NCBI RefSeq assembly: GCF_000801955.1
Contig: NZ_JSZO01000031.1
Location: forward strand, 1-32,294
DNA from: Ralstonia sp. A12
GTDB lineage: Bacteria > Pseudomonadota > Gammaproteobacteria > Burkholderiales > Burkholderiaceae
DNA: 32,294 nt
Direction of reading: 5' to 3'
This document shows, in pieces, positions 24,350 to 32,294 of the stretch (the stretch's first letter is position 1; every line of letters begins with the position of its first letter). A program made the translations under genes and the position numbers. The notes under the pieces were generated by a model. It was not told the DNA's origin. It did not search any database and was given only the letters and a program-made list of their open reading frames with translations.

Positions 24350-24640
24350 CTGCCCTAAATCGCTGCATCGCCCGAACTTCACCCAGTAGCCGATCGCGTA
24401 TTGGTAGTTTCGTCGGATCGTGCGCCCGCTCCTGTTCCGTACGCTGCACGACGTGATGCCGATGTCGGACCGGAGTTAGCTGAGCAGCATCCGTGCCCGA
24501 GTAGGAGCGTCATCGACAGCCTGACTGTCGAGCACCCTCGCACCGACAAGCGTGACCACTATGCGGCCGAGAAAATCATCGAGGGCCAACGACGCGCCGA
24601 GCCAATCCCCGACAAGAGGGCATTGCTGCCGAGTTTGCCT
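24350..24640 (+). mobile_element. Decayed IS5-family transposase fragment
   Basis: Piecing frames together gives NFTQ*PIAYW*FRR, which fits the DFPPWQTVYWWFRR block of IS5-family (IS1031/IS427-like) transposases. Two TAG codons (24387-24389 and 24405-24407) interrupt it; the second stands where the family has TGG. A frame change near 24470 follows. Then MSDR/ELAEQHPCPSRSVIDSLTVE matches the PS..IIDSQSVK block with the first catalytic Asp, and HYAAEKIIEGQRR matches YDAGKKIKGRKRH. The rest of the transposase and the terminal repeats are not visible. Inactive and old. Confidence 0.65.
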
Positions 24641-24754
24641 CGATCCGTGGGATCCGGCCCCGTCTTCCTCCTTTTGATCGACCCGGCAACCCAAGCGCTC
24701 TAGCGTGCACCCACTGCGACTATCGTCGCGCACAAAGTTCCACAATCAGCAAGC

Positions 24755-24789
24755 GATAAAGTTTTTCTTTCAATGAATGGCACTTTATC
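24755..24789. promoter_or_regulatory. Inverted repeat upstream of cydD
   Basis: GATAAAGT (24755-24762) and ACTTTATC (24782-24789) are perfect 8-bp arms 19 bp apart, about 145 bp before cydD. This could be an operator or a leader hairpin for the cyd operon. No acceptable FNR box (TTGAT-N4-ATCAA) is present. Confidence 0.35.
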
Positions 24790-24933
24790 TCGTTTGTCGA
24801 CAGAAGGAAATCAGCGAAAATCTTGATCATGTCGAAGGCGGTCGCAGAGCGAATTGATGTGGCTACAAGCTCTGTTTTTGCCTGCAAAAACTCAACACTT
24901 TGATCATGCCGGAAGCGAAACCAAGCAGGCAAA

Positions 24934-26757
24934 GTGCCATCGCGCTGGGTGTGGTCGATTGTGCGCAAGGCGCTGCGTGCCGCCCCGATTTCCCAGAAAT
25001 CTAATCTTGTGCCGAAAGACCAAGCTTCATTCTACCGTCCGGACCGTTTTGGGGCCGCTCTACAGACTGGCGCAGCATTGCTGTGGCTAGTGCAGGCGGC
25101 AGTCATCGCGAGGGCGGTACAAGGGTTACTCGAGGGCAACGGCGTAGCCACAGTGTGGCCTGCCGCCATGAGCATGTTGGTCATCGGCATGCTACGCGCG
25201 CTGACCAACGCCTATGGCGAGAGGCTCCTGTACATCACAGCGCGCGCCCATATCACGGCATTGCGTGAATGCGCCGTGTTGGCCCTGGCTAGCCGCTCAC
25301 CGCTGGATTCCACCCGTGCACAGTCAGGACTGGCAGCCAGTGTGCTGGCCGAACAAGCCGAAGCCGTGCTGCCTTACCTTGCACGCTACTTGCCGGTACG
25401 GCAGCGAGTGATGACTCTGCCTTGGGTAATTGCGGCAGCAGTAGCCTGGTACTCTTGGATCTCCGCCTTGGTGCTGCTATTGGCCGCCCCTCTGATACCG
25501 CTTTTCATGGCCTTGGTGGGCTGGAGGGCTAAGGCGGCCAGTGAAGCCCAATGGGCAGAGATGGGCGGGATGAACGCCTTCTTGCTTGATCGGCTGCGTG
25601 GTCTGACAACGCTGCGCGCGCTCGGTGCTGTAGAGCACACTACTAAGCGCTTGGATGCTACCGCTCAGTCTCTGCGCCATCGCACAATGCGGGTCCTGCG
25701 TATTGCTTTTCTGTCGTCGGCCGTACTGGAATTGTTCTCCGCACTGGGCGTGGCACTGGTTGCGGTTTACGTCGGATTCCATCTCCTGGGGTCTCTACAC
25801 TTTGGCGCTTGGGGCCAGACCTTGAGTCTCGGTCAAGGGCTATTTGTGTTGCTGCTGGCACCCGCATTCTTTGAACCGCTCCGCGACCTGGCGGGTGTGT
25901 GGCATGACCGAGCCACTGGCATCACTGCGTTGCAAGCCCTTCAAGGCTTGGCCGAACACGGCACACCCTTGCCGGAAGGCCACATGACAGAAGCCGCGCA
26001 GACGCCTAGCGCGGCTGCCGCACAGGCGAGCACTAGCATTCCCATCAACGCTGGTGCCCCGGCCGTGAAACTGCGTGGCGTGACTGTTCGCCCTCCCGGC
26101 GCCGTCGAGCCTGTATTTGACAACCTCTCGCTAGACATCGCTGCTGGCGAGCACTTGGCTCTGACGGGTACCAGCGGTAGCGGTAAGTCCATGCTGCTAG
26201 CTGCCGTGGCTGGCTTGCTTCCGCTGCAGGAAGGGCACATCGTTGTCGGCAGTCGATGGGAGACTATCCACACCCAGGGCCCTCGAATCGGTTGGGTCGG
26301 CCAGAAGCCTCACATCTTCGCCGGTACCGTGCTGGATAACGTGACGTTGGGCCGCCCCGGGGTAAAAAGGGCCGAGGTGCACTCCGCGCTGGCATTGGTC
26401 CATCTGAGTGAGGTTGAGCAAGCACGCCCCGACCAGATGTTGGGAGAAGGTGGGCTGGGTCTGTCTGGCGGAGAAGCCGTTCGGCTGGCACTGGCCCGTG
26501 TGGCTGCTGACCCGTCCATCCAGTTGATCCTGGCCGACGAGCCAACCGCCCACCTTGATCGTCACACTGCCGCCGAAGTCATACAAAGCCTCGTGCAGCT
26601 CGCACAGCGGCGCACGCTCGTGGTAGCTACCCACGATCCGCTCCTGGCCGCAGCGATGGACCGACAGGTAGCGATTCATGATCTGCACCCCGGCCGAGGA
26701 CCAGCGGCATCTGTTGTCCTTTTAGCCACAGCGGCGTCTGGTGCAGAGGCATTGTAA
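24934..26757 (+). CDS. cydD: CydD, ABC exporter subunit for cytochrome bd assembly
   Basis: 607 residues from a GTG at 24934; a later in-frame GTG at 25009 (VPKDQASFYRPDRFG) is possible and would give 582. An N-terminal six-helix exporter domain is followed by an ATPase domain. The latter has Walker A GTSGSGKS (~412), signature LSGGE (~509), Walker B LILADEPTAHLD (~530) and H-loop VVATHDP. CydDC is a heterodimeric exporter in the inner membrane. It moves reductant (glutathione/cysteine in E. coli studies) to the periplasm and is needed to assemble cytochrome bd. The stop overlaps the cydC start (TAATG). First gene of cydDCABX, with the upstream inverted repeat as its only visible control element. 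Confidence 0.9.
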   Translation: MPSRWVWSIVRKALRAAPISQKSNLVPKDQASFYRPDRFGAALQTGAALLWLVQAAVIARAVQGLLEGNGVATVWPAAMSMLVIGMLRALTNAYGERLLYITARAHITALRECAVLALASRSPLDSTRAQSGLAASVLAEQAEAVLPYLARYLPVRQRVMTLPWVIAAAVAWYSWISALVLLLAAPLIPLFMALVGWRAKAASEAQWAEMGGMNAFLLDRLRGLTTLRALGAVEHTTKRLDATAQSLRHRTMRVLRIAFLSSAVLELFSALGVALVAVYVGFHLLGSLHFGAWGQTLSLGQGLFVLLLAPAFFEPLRDLAGVWHDRATGITALQALQGLAEHGTPLPEGHMTEAAQTPSAAAAQASTSIPINAGAPAVKLRGVTVRPPGAVEPVFDNLSLDIAAGEHLALTGTSGSGKSMLLAAVAGLLPLQEGHIVVGSRWETIHTQGPRIGWVGQKPHIFAGTVLDNVTLGRPGVKRAEVHSALALVHLSEVEQARPDQMLGEGGLGLSGGEAVRLALARVAADPSIQLILADEPTAHLDRHTAAEVIQSLVQLAQRRTLVVATHDPLLAAAMDRQVAIHDLHPGRGPAASVVLLATAASGAEAL

Positions 26758-28529
26758 TGAGACGTACGTCCAGCCATAGCCGGCCAACGCACCATGACAC
26801 CTTGTCATTGCTGCGCAACAACCTGCGAGATCTTGCGCCCGTACTGGGCCTGTTTTGGCGCGGGCGCCGTCGCATGTTGCTGGCTGGCGCTGCGTTGGCC
26901 GCCATCACCGTTTTGGTTGGCATGGCTCTGTTTGGCCTCTCAGGTTGGTTCGTCAGCGCCTCCGCTATTGCAGGCCAACGCGCGACTACGGCTCTGGTGT
27001 TTGATGTCTTTATGCCATCGGCAGGCGTTCGCCTGTTTGCGCTAGGACGTACCTTCGCGCGATACGGCGAACGTTTGGCCACCCATGACGCTACGCTCGA
27101 CGCGCTGGCCGCGCTGCGGGTACGACTGTTCGCCGGCTGGGCCCGACCTCGAGCTGCCCGTGCGCTCGCGTTACGCCCCTCGCGCCTGCTGTTCCGCCTC
27201 ACCTCCGATATCGATGCACTAGATTCAGTTTATCTGCGCACGCTGGTGCCACTGGGCGCAGCGCTGGCTGCCGCGCTGGCTGCCAGCGCTGCGTTGGGTC
27301 TGATACACGCAGGTTTGGGATTGGCCGTGCTGCTGATGATGGCGCTTGGCGCCGTTAGCGTACTGCGAACTACCTGGGCCCGTGCAGTGCGTCCCGCTCG
27401 TCTGCGAGCACATGCAATCGAGGCAATACGGACGCGCAGCGCCGATCTGGTAGCAGGCCAGGCGGATCTGCTCATGGCCGGCCGCTTGCGGGCTCAGTGT
27501 ACCGCTATCACCCGTGCCGATGCCCGCCTTGCAAGCTACGACGATCAACTCAACCGATTGGATGTACAAGCCGCCGTCGCGTTCGGTGCGCTGAGCAGTG
27601 TCATCGTGTCGCTCACACTGCTGGTAGCAGGTTGGATGGTGTCTGTTGGCGTCATTGGTGTTCCGGTGGCCGTGTTGGCGGTGCTAGTCGCCTTGAGTGC
27701 AATAGATCCACTGGCGGCCTTGCGCCGCGGGGCTCTCGATATGGGCCGTAGCACGCTGGCCGCTCGTCGCGTGGCACCGCAACTTGCCGAAGTCGAAGGC
27801 ACGGTGGCTACACGACATGCCGCGGCTCACGCGCCTCTAGACGCTCCGCCTGATGGAGCAGCAATTCATCTTCAAGGCGTGCATGTGCGCCACGACGGTG
27901 CCGCGCAAGACTGCCTGCACGGAATCGACCTGCGCATCGAAACTGGCGAGCGCGTAGCGCTGATCGGCAGCAGCGGCGCAGGCAAGTCCTCGCTGATGGC
28001 CCTGCTTACCGGCGAACTCTCTCCGCGTTTGGGCGCTGTCCACGTGGGCGCTCACGGCTGGCTTACCCAGCGCACCGAACTATTCCAAGACAGCCTGCGT
28101 GACAACCTGCGGCTGGCCTGTGTTGGTGCCGATGACGCCTTGATCTGGGAGGCCTTGGCTACCGCAGGCTTGAGTACCACCGTACGTGCTTGGCCCCGAG
28201 GCTTGGATACGGTACTTGGCGAGGGTGGCCTCGGGCTATCGGGCGGGCAAGCGCGCCGCTTGACACTAGCGCGCCTGCTGCTTCGCTCTGCACCGTTGTG
28301 GCTATTGGACGAACCGACAGAAGGGCTAGACACCCACACCGCTGAGGATGTCTTGCGCAAGTTGAGTCAAGTGGGTGCTAACCGGACCTGGCTGTTGGCC
28401 ACACATCTTCGACGTGAGGCCATGCTGGCCGACCGTCTTCTGGTCTTACGTGCCGGACGGGTCCACGCGGAGTGGCGGCGAGGTGATGCTGGATTCGAAA
28501 CGGCACTGGCTGGCCTGCGGCCTGACTGA
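26757..28529 (+). CDS. cydC: CydC, ABC exporter subunit for cytochrome bd assembly
   Basis: 590 residues, the partner half-transporter of CydD. The membrane domain holds VGMALFGLSGWFVSASAIAG near residues 55-75, typical of CydC. The ATPase domain has Walker A GSSGAGKSS (~404), signature LSGGQARR (~494), Walker B LWLLDEPTEGLD and H-loop LLATHLRRE. It starts within the cydD stop codon and is separated from cydA by 42 bp carrying an AAGGAAA ribosome site. The order cydDC-cydAB in one operon differs from E. coli, where the two pairs lie apart. Confidence 0.92.
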   Translation: MRRTSSHSRPTHHDTLSLLRNNLRDLAPVLGLFWRGRRRMLLAGAALAAITVLVGMALFGLSGWFVSASAIAGQRATTALVFDVFMPSAGVRLFALGRTFARYGERLATHDATLDALAALRVRLFAGWARPRAARALALRPSRLLFRLTSDIDALDSVYLRTLVPLGAALAAALAASAALGLIHAGLGLAVLLMMALGAVSVLRTTWARAVRPARLRAHAIEAIRTRSADLVAGQADLLMAGRLRAQCTAITRADARLASYDDQLNRLDVQAAVAFGALSSVIVSLTLLVAGWMVSVGVIGVPVAVLAVLVALSAIDPLAALRRGALDMGRSTLAARRVAPQLAEVEGTVATRHAAAHAPLDAPPDGAAIHLQGVHVRHDGAAQDCLHGIDLRIETGERVALIGSSGAGKSSLMALLTGELSPRLGAVHVGAHGWLTQRTELFQDSLRDNLRLACVGADDALIWEALATAGLSTTVRAWPRGLDTVLGEGGLGLSGGQARRLTLARLLLRSAPLWLLDEPTEGLDTHTAEDVLRKLSQVGANRTWLLATHLRREAMLADRLLVLRAGRVHAEWRRGDAGFETALAGLRPD

Positions 28530-28571
28530 TTATGTATTCAATTTGGGTTTACATCGCTTGAAGGAAACAGA

Positions 28572-30176
28572 ATGGACTTCGACATCGTGAGTCTGTCGCG
28601 ATTGCAGTTCGCAATCACGGCGCTTTATCACTTTCTATTTGTGCCGCTAACCCTGGGGTTATCCATCTTGGTCGCCGTGATGGAGACGATCTACGTGATG
28701 ACCGATCGCGTGATCTGGCGGGAGATGACCAAGTACTGGGGAACGCTATTCGGCATCAACTTCGCAATAGGCGTCGCCACCGGAATCGTGATGGAGTTCC
28801 AGTTCGGCATGAACTGGAGCTACTACAGCCAGTATGTTGGGGACGTTTTTGGAGCGCCATTGGCCATTGAGAGCTTGATGGCGTTCTTTCTGGAAGCGAC
28901 CTTCGTGGGTCTCTTCTTCTTTGGCTGGGACAAGCTCCCTCGCGTCAAGCATCTAATGGTCACTTGGCTCATGGCTATTGGGACCAATTTCTCGGCATTG
29001 TGGATCCTGATCGCCAACGGCTGGATGCAGAACCCCGTTGGCGCGATCTTCAATCCACAGACTATGCGTATGGAGGTCAATGACTTTTACGCGGTCTTGA
29101 CCAATCCGGTAGCGCAAGCCAAGTTTGTACACACTGTGTCAGCGGGTTACGTCTGCGGTGCCATCTTCGTATTGGGTATATCCGCGTGGTACTTGCTCAA
29201 GGGACGGCACATCGAACTCGCAAAGCGCTCAATGACGGTGGCCGCATCTTTTGGTCTGGCGGCTTCCCTATCGGCGGTTGTACTGGGCGACGAAAGCGGC
29301 TATCTATCGAGCGAGCACCAGAAGATGAAGCTCGCTGCCATCGAGGCCATGTGGGAGACAGAGCCAGCACCCGCCGCCTTCACCGCTTTCGGTTTCCCTG
29401 ATCAGGAAGCCCGAGAGACCCACTACGCCATTCACATCCCCATTGTGATGGGCCTTATCGGGACCCGCTCGTTGACGACCGAGATTCCCGGCATCAACGA
29501 CTTGGTCAAGAGTGCAGAAACCCGTATCCGGCGCGGTATCCTAGCTTACGACACACTCGAAAAGATTCGTGCTGAAGGCTCGACCACCACGATTTCTCCC
29601 GCTATCAAAGAGGCCTTTGAAGCCAATGGTAGCGAGCTGGGTTACGCCCTGCTGCTCAAGCGATATGTGGATGACCCACGCAAGGCCAGTGAAGCACAGA
29701 TTCACAAAGCAGCCTGGGATACCGTACCGCACGTAGCGCCACTTTTCTGGTCCTTCCGCATCATGGTGGCCTTGGGTGTCTTCTTCATCGTGCTCACGGC
29801 GGTGTTCTTCTGGCTATCCGCACGACATCGGCTTCACTGCTATCCCTGGCTGCTCAAGGTCGCCGTGTGGGCTATTCCGCTACCTTTTGTTGCTATCGAG
29901 GCTGGTTGGCTGGTCGCCGAATATGGACGACAGCCCTGGATCATTGAAGGTGTGCTTCCAGTAGCTGCCGCGGTATCCAATCTAGGCATCAAGACGGTCT
30001 TACTGACCATTGCCGGCTTTGTAGTGCTCTACAGCGTGCTACTGGTTGTTGAATTCAAGCTGATGCTTAAGGCCGTACGCCACGGCCCGGATCCGGAGCA
30101 GGAACAGTTCGACTCGCCTGTACCGAGCCATACATCGCTAGCAACTCGCCGACCTCTATACACCTCTGCGGAGTGA
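28572..30176 (+). CDS. cydA: Cytochrome bd ubiquinol oxidase subunit I
   Basis: 534 residues, about 5% longer than E. coli CydA, inner membrane. Haem and proton-path residues appear at the E. coli number plus one: His20 and Glu100/Glu108 for haems b595/d, and His187 for b558. Met398 (FRIM) is the other b558 ligand, with Glu450 and Arg453 in AEYGRQPW. The quinol loop is the long E. coli type: GDESGYLSSEHQKMKLAAIE AMWETEPAPAAF with Lys253 and Glu258, then a long insert up to LGYALLLKRY. It oxidises ubiquinol and reduces O2 to water with high affinity. It forms the core with CydB and CydX. Confidence 0.97.
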   Translation: MDFDIVSLSRLQFAITALYHFLFVPLTLGLSILVAVMETIYVMTDRVIWREMTKYWGTLFGINFAIGVATGIVMEFQFGMNWSYYSQYVGDVFGAPLAIESLMAFFLEATFVGLFFFGWDKLPRVKHLMVTWLMAIGTNFSALWILIANGWMQNPVGAIFNPQTMRMEVNDFYAVLTNPVAQAKFVHTVSAGYVCGAIFVLGISAWYLLKGRHIELAKRSMTVAASFGLAASLSAVVLGDESGYLSSEHQKMKLAAIEAMWETEPAPAAFTAFGFPDQEARETHYAIHIPIVMGLIGTRSLTTEIPGINDLVKSAETRIRRGILAYDTLEKIRAEGSTTTISPAIKEAFEANGSELGYALLLKRYVDDPRKASEAQIHKAAWDTVPHVAPLFWSFRIMVALGVFFIVLTAVFFWLSARHRLHCYPWLLKVAVWAIPLPFVAIEAGWLVAEYGRQPWIIEGVLPVAAAVSNLGIKTVLLTIAGFVVLYSVLLVVEFKLMLKAVRHGPDPEQEQFDSPVPSHTSLATRRPLYTSAE

Positions 30177-30180
30177 AGCC

Positions 30181-31335
30181 ATGATCTTGCATGTACTTTT
30201 GAACTACGACACTTTGCGTGTCATTTGGTGGTCGCTATTAGGCTTCCTGCTGATCGGCTTTGCCGTCATGGATGGCTTCGACTTGGGCTCCGGCATGCTG
30301 CTACCCTTCGTGGCCAAAACTGATATTGAACGCCGAGTTGTCATCAACGCGGTCGGTCCGACCTGGGAGGGCAACCAGGTCTGGCTGGTGTTAGGTGCTG
30401 GCGCCACCTTCGCCGCTTGGCCGCAGCTCTACGCGGTGTCGTTCTCTGCCTTCTACCTGGCCATGTTCGTGCTTCTAGTGGCGCTCATTCTGCGTCCCGT
30501 GGCCTTCAAATACCGCAGCAAGCGTGAGTCCACAGCTTGGCGAAACACCTGGGACTGGGCCTTGTTCGTGGGTGGTTTCGTACCCGCGTTGGTATGCGGC
30601 ATAGCCATGGGCAATGTGCTGATCGGTGTGCCGTTCCGGCTTACCCCCGACATGTACATCTTCTATGACGGCAATTTCTTTGATCTGCTCAATCCTTTTG
30701 CGGTGCTCTGCGGGCTAGTTTCAGTCAGCATGCTTCTCACCCATGGCGCAGCTTGGCTGCGCATTAAGACTAGCGGCACCGTAGCCGAACGTGCGCGTGC
30801 CGTCGGTACCATTACTTCCATGCTGACTGCTGTCTTATTCGCACTGGCTGGCTGGGTGTTATGGAAATGGATTGACGGCTACCGAATTACTTCGGCTATC
30901 AACACCATCGCCCCATCTAATCCGCTGTTGAAGACCGCGTCTATGTCCTCTGGTGCATGGTTCGCGAACTATGCACAGCACAGATGGACGATAGTTGCCC
31001 CTATTCTTGGTTTCGTCGGTACGCTATGCGCCTTTGCGCTCATGCGCGCCCGCCGTGACCGTCTTGCGATGCTGGCTAGTGCGCTGGGCATTACCGGCAT
31101 CATCCTGTCGGTTGGTGCATCGATGTTTCCTTTCATCTTGCCGTCCAGCGTGAATCCACGCTTCAGCCTGACCGTTTGGGACTCCTCATCCAGCCACATC
31201 ACGCTCTTCAATATGCTGGTCAGTACCACGATATTCATGCCTCTTATCTTGGCCTATACCACTTGGGTCTACAAAGTATTGTGGGGCAAGGTGGATACCA
31301 ACGCCATCGAGAAGGGAAAAGGGCACGCCTACTGA
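30181..31335 (+). CDS. cydB: Cytochrome bd ubiquinol oxidase subunit II
   Basis: 384 residues, close to the 379 of E. coli CydB, with about nine membrane helices. Family marks are IGFAVMDGFDLGSGMLLPFV (near 20-40), GPTWEGNQVWLVLGAGATFA (57-76), and FRPVAFKYRSK-like LRPVAFKYRSKRES. The C-terminus has SSSHITLFNMLVSTTIFMPL and YTTWVYKVLWGKV. It starts 4 bp after the cydA stop and is followed at 43 bp by cydX. Confidence 0.96.
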   Translation: MILHVLLNYDTLRVIWWSLLGFLLIGFAVMDGFDLGSGMLLPFVAKTDIERRVVINAVGPTWEGNQVWLVLGAGATFAAWPQLYAVSFSAFYLAMFVLLVALILRPVAFKYRSKRESTAWRNTWDWALFVGGFVPALVCGIAMGNVLIGVPFRLTPDMYIFYDGNFFDLLNPFAVLCGLVSVSMLLTHGAAWLRIKTSGTVAERARAVGTITSMLTAVLFALAGWVLWKWIDGYRITSAINTIAPSNPLLKTASMSSGAWFANYAQHRWTIVAPILGFVGTLCAFALMRARRDRLAMLASALGITGIILSVGASMFPFILPSSVNPRFSLTVWDSSSSHITLFNMLVSTTIFMPLILAYTTWVYKVLWGKVDTNAIEKGKGHAY

Positions 31336-31378
31336 GGCGTAACCCTTACAGAACAGTTCAAGAAAAGAGAGGACACCT

Positions 31379-31519
31379 ATGTGGTACTTTGCCTGGCTGC
31401 TTGGCCTGCCCTTGGCTGCCGCCTTTGCTGTGCTAAATGGAATGTGGTTCGAAATCATCGAAGACAATGATGTTCGCCGCGCGCTGATGAGCGATATATT
31501 GGCCAGCGAAAATACTTAA
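31379..31519 (+). CDS. cydX: CydX, small subunit of cytochrome bd
   Basis: 46 residues starting MWYFAWLLGLPLAAAFAVLN. The MWYFAW..G start and a single membrane helix are diagnostic of CydX/CbdX, the small protein that stabilises haems in the CydAB complex. GAGGA lies 6 bp before the ATG. It is longer than the 37-residue E. coli protein. After the usual Glu (GMWFEIIEDND) there is an extra charged tail RRALMSDILASENT. It completes the cyd operon. Confidence 0.93.
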   Translation: MWYFAWLLGLPLAAAFAVLNGMWFEIIEDNDVRRALMSDILASENT

Positions 31520-32076
31520 AACATCGCGCGCTGCTCCGCCTTGCTGCAAGGTGCAGCTTGGCATGCCAGAACATATGGCAGGCAGAGGGGGTTTTCTGGC
31601 GGCCACAACCCTCAGCTCTGTTGGTCCAGTGAGCGAGTGGTGTATGAAGCGTAAACGCATCAGCCACGCAACTTCATGATCGATCTGAACAGGATCTATC
31701 GCAAACTCGTAGTTCAGATCGTCTGAAGGCTCGCGCGCATTTCCATCTTGTTATTTCGACTGCACGCTGACCGTGCGAGCCGACTGGGAGGTCGGACTCA
31801 GTGCGCCGTTGGCTTCCGTTAGAAACCGAGGGCATGTTTGTAACTTAGGAAGGGGAGCTCGGCCTGTTCGATGAAGGGCAAGCCTTCCTGAGTTCAGTCG
31901 GACGTCGTCTCGCCAAGGTACAACGTTCGCGATGAATCCCCGTCGGAATTAAGCTGCATTGGCCCCTCCAGATCGTGTTCGCACCGGGGGCATCGCTTGC
32001 GGATGCACCTTTAAGTCGTTCCAAGCGAGACTCAGACTCAAGCATCAAAGCATGCGCGTGCACCCAGTATCGGGCG
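31520..32076. other. Gene-poor stretch after the cyd operon
   Basis: About 550 bp with no convincing gene and no canonical T-run terminator after cydX. It holds several inverted repeats: a 10-bp pair at 31681-31721, GCACG-N5-CGTGC (31762-31776) and CCGAC-N6-GTCGG (31780-31795). A 28-codon plus-strand piece near 31850-31935 (FDEGQAFLSSVGRRLAKVQR) looks protein-like but is not assignable. Confidence 0.4.
31681..31721. repeat. 10-bp perfect inverted repeat downstream of cydX
   Basis: CGATCTGAAC (31681-31690) pairs with GTTCAGATCG (31712-31721), with 21 bp between. The outer flanks TTCA (31673-31676) and TGAA (31724-31727) extend the stem with two small bulges. It may be a transcription end, an operator or a trace of a mobile element. 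Confidence 0.45.
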
Positions 32077-32271
32077 CTACGCAGCCTCGCCCCGTGGCAC
32101 ATCCCCCGCTGCTCCGTCAATCTGCGCAATGCCGAGCGATTTTTCCATGCTGCGTGAGAGCGAACCCACGACTGCAGGAATCGCATCATCCGCTGTAGTG
32201 GCAGGAAAGCGCTGAAGCTTGGCGTTTGCCTCAAATGCGTTCCATTCGTGCAGGCAGCCCTTCGCCCTCAT
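32077..32271 (-). CDS. Doubtful 64-residue hypothetical protein
   Basis: The frame starts MRAKGCLHEWNAFEANAKLQ, continues RFPATTADDAIPAVVGSLSR and ends AAGDVPRGEAA. It has soluble-protein-like composition and GC3-rich codons. No clear ribosome site precedes the ATG and I recognise no family. A competing frame on the same strand (31845-32234) is Arg/Ser-rich and looks like a shadow. Confidence 0.25.
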   Translation of the reverse strand: MRAKGCLHEWNAFEANAKLQRFPATTADDAIPAVVGSLSRSMEKSLGIAQIDGAAGDVPRGEAA

Positions 32272-32294
32272 TTACTGGAGCAGCCCCCTGAATC

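Noticed and set aside
24823-24836. Possible FNR box upstream of cydD
   Set aside because: TTGAT-CATG-TCGAA matches only the left half. The right half agrees at two of five bases with ATCAA.
24906-25004. Short ATG frame (MPEAKPSRQS...) overlapping the cydD start
   Set aside because: 32 codons without a ribosome site and in a different frame from CydD; no reason to call it a leader.
31845-32234. Minus-strand ORF of 129 codons near the right end
   Set aside because: Arg/Ser-rich with no motifs; overlaps a more protein-like frame at 32077-32271, itself doubtful.

Overview
The window reads as chromosomal DNA of a GC-rich betaproteobacterium, most likely Burkholderiales of the Ralstonia/Cupriavidus type. 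This rests on codon use, the mix of gene families (LysR and MocR regulators, a DUF305/beta-propeller/ECF-sigma module, a cydDCABX cassette) and general gene style. No rRNA, tRNA, CRISPR array or intact insertion sequence was recognised.

Region 1 (1-9022) is an organosulfur catabolic locus. It holds a 3-sulfinopropanoyl-CoA desulfinase (acd), a class III CoA-transferase (act) and an MFS permease in one minus-strand operon. Next come a PLP C-S lyase with a CyuP/YhaO-like permease that is split by a frameshift, a hotdog thioesterase, a LysR regulator and a Gln-type thiol dioxygenase (mdo). Together they can take 3-mercaptopropionate to 3-sulfinopropionate, then 3-sulfinopropanoyl-CoA, then propionyl-CoA plus sulfite. 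Three promoters (act-acd-MFS, mdo, thioesterase) share one layout: a TTGAW-N6-TTCAA inverted repeat directly abutting a TTG-type -35 box. This predicts a small regulon, probably under the adjacent LysR protein. The lyase and amino-acid permease suggest, as inference, that the upstream substrate is a cysteine thioether such as S-(2-carboxyethyl)cysteine, which would release 3-mercaptopropionate.

Region 2 (9190-13825) is a MocR-type regulator divergent from an operon of a CitE-like lyase, a glutathione-transferase-family protein and an ACS-type MFS transporter. Two perfect palindromes lie in the divergent promoter region and a terminator closes the operon. The substrate is unknown.

Region 3 (13826-18390) starts with about 1.3 kb holding only a doubtful, probably decayed gene. 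It continues with an operon of exported DUF305 protein, exported YVTN beta-propeller, ECF sigma factor and anti-sigma factor. The anti-sigma gene carries a one-base frameshift. A sigma-E-like promoter precedes the operon.

Region 4 (18391-24031) carries a zinc alcohol dehydrogenase, an exported metallo-beta-lactamase-fold hydrolase, a LuxR-type regulator, a remnant of a second LuxR HTH, and a methyl-accepting chemotaxis protein.

Region 5 (24032-32294) has a decayed IS5-family transposase fragment and then a compact cydD-cydC-cydA-cydB-cydX operon for cytochrome bd oxidase and its assembly exporter. The last ~0.8 kb has inverted repeats and at most one doubtful small gene.
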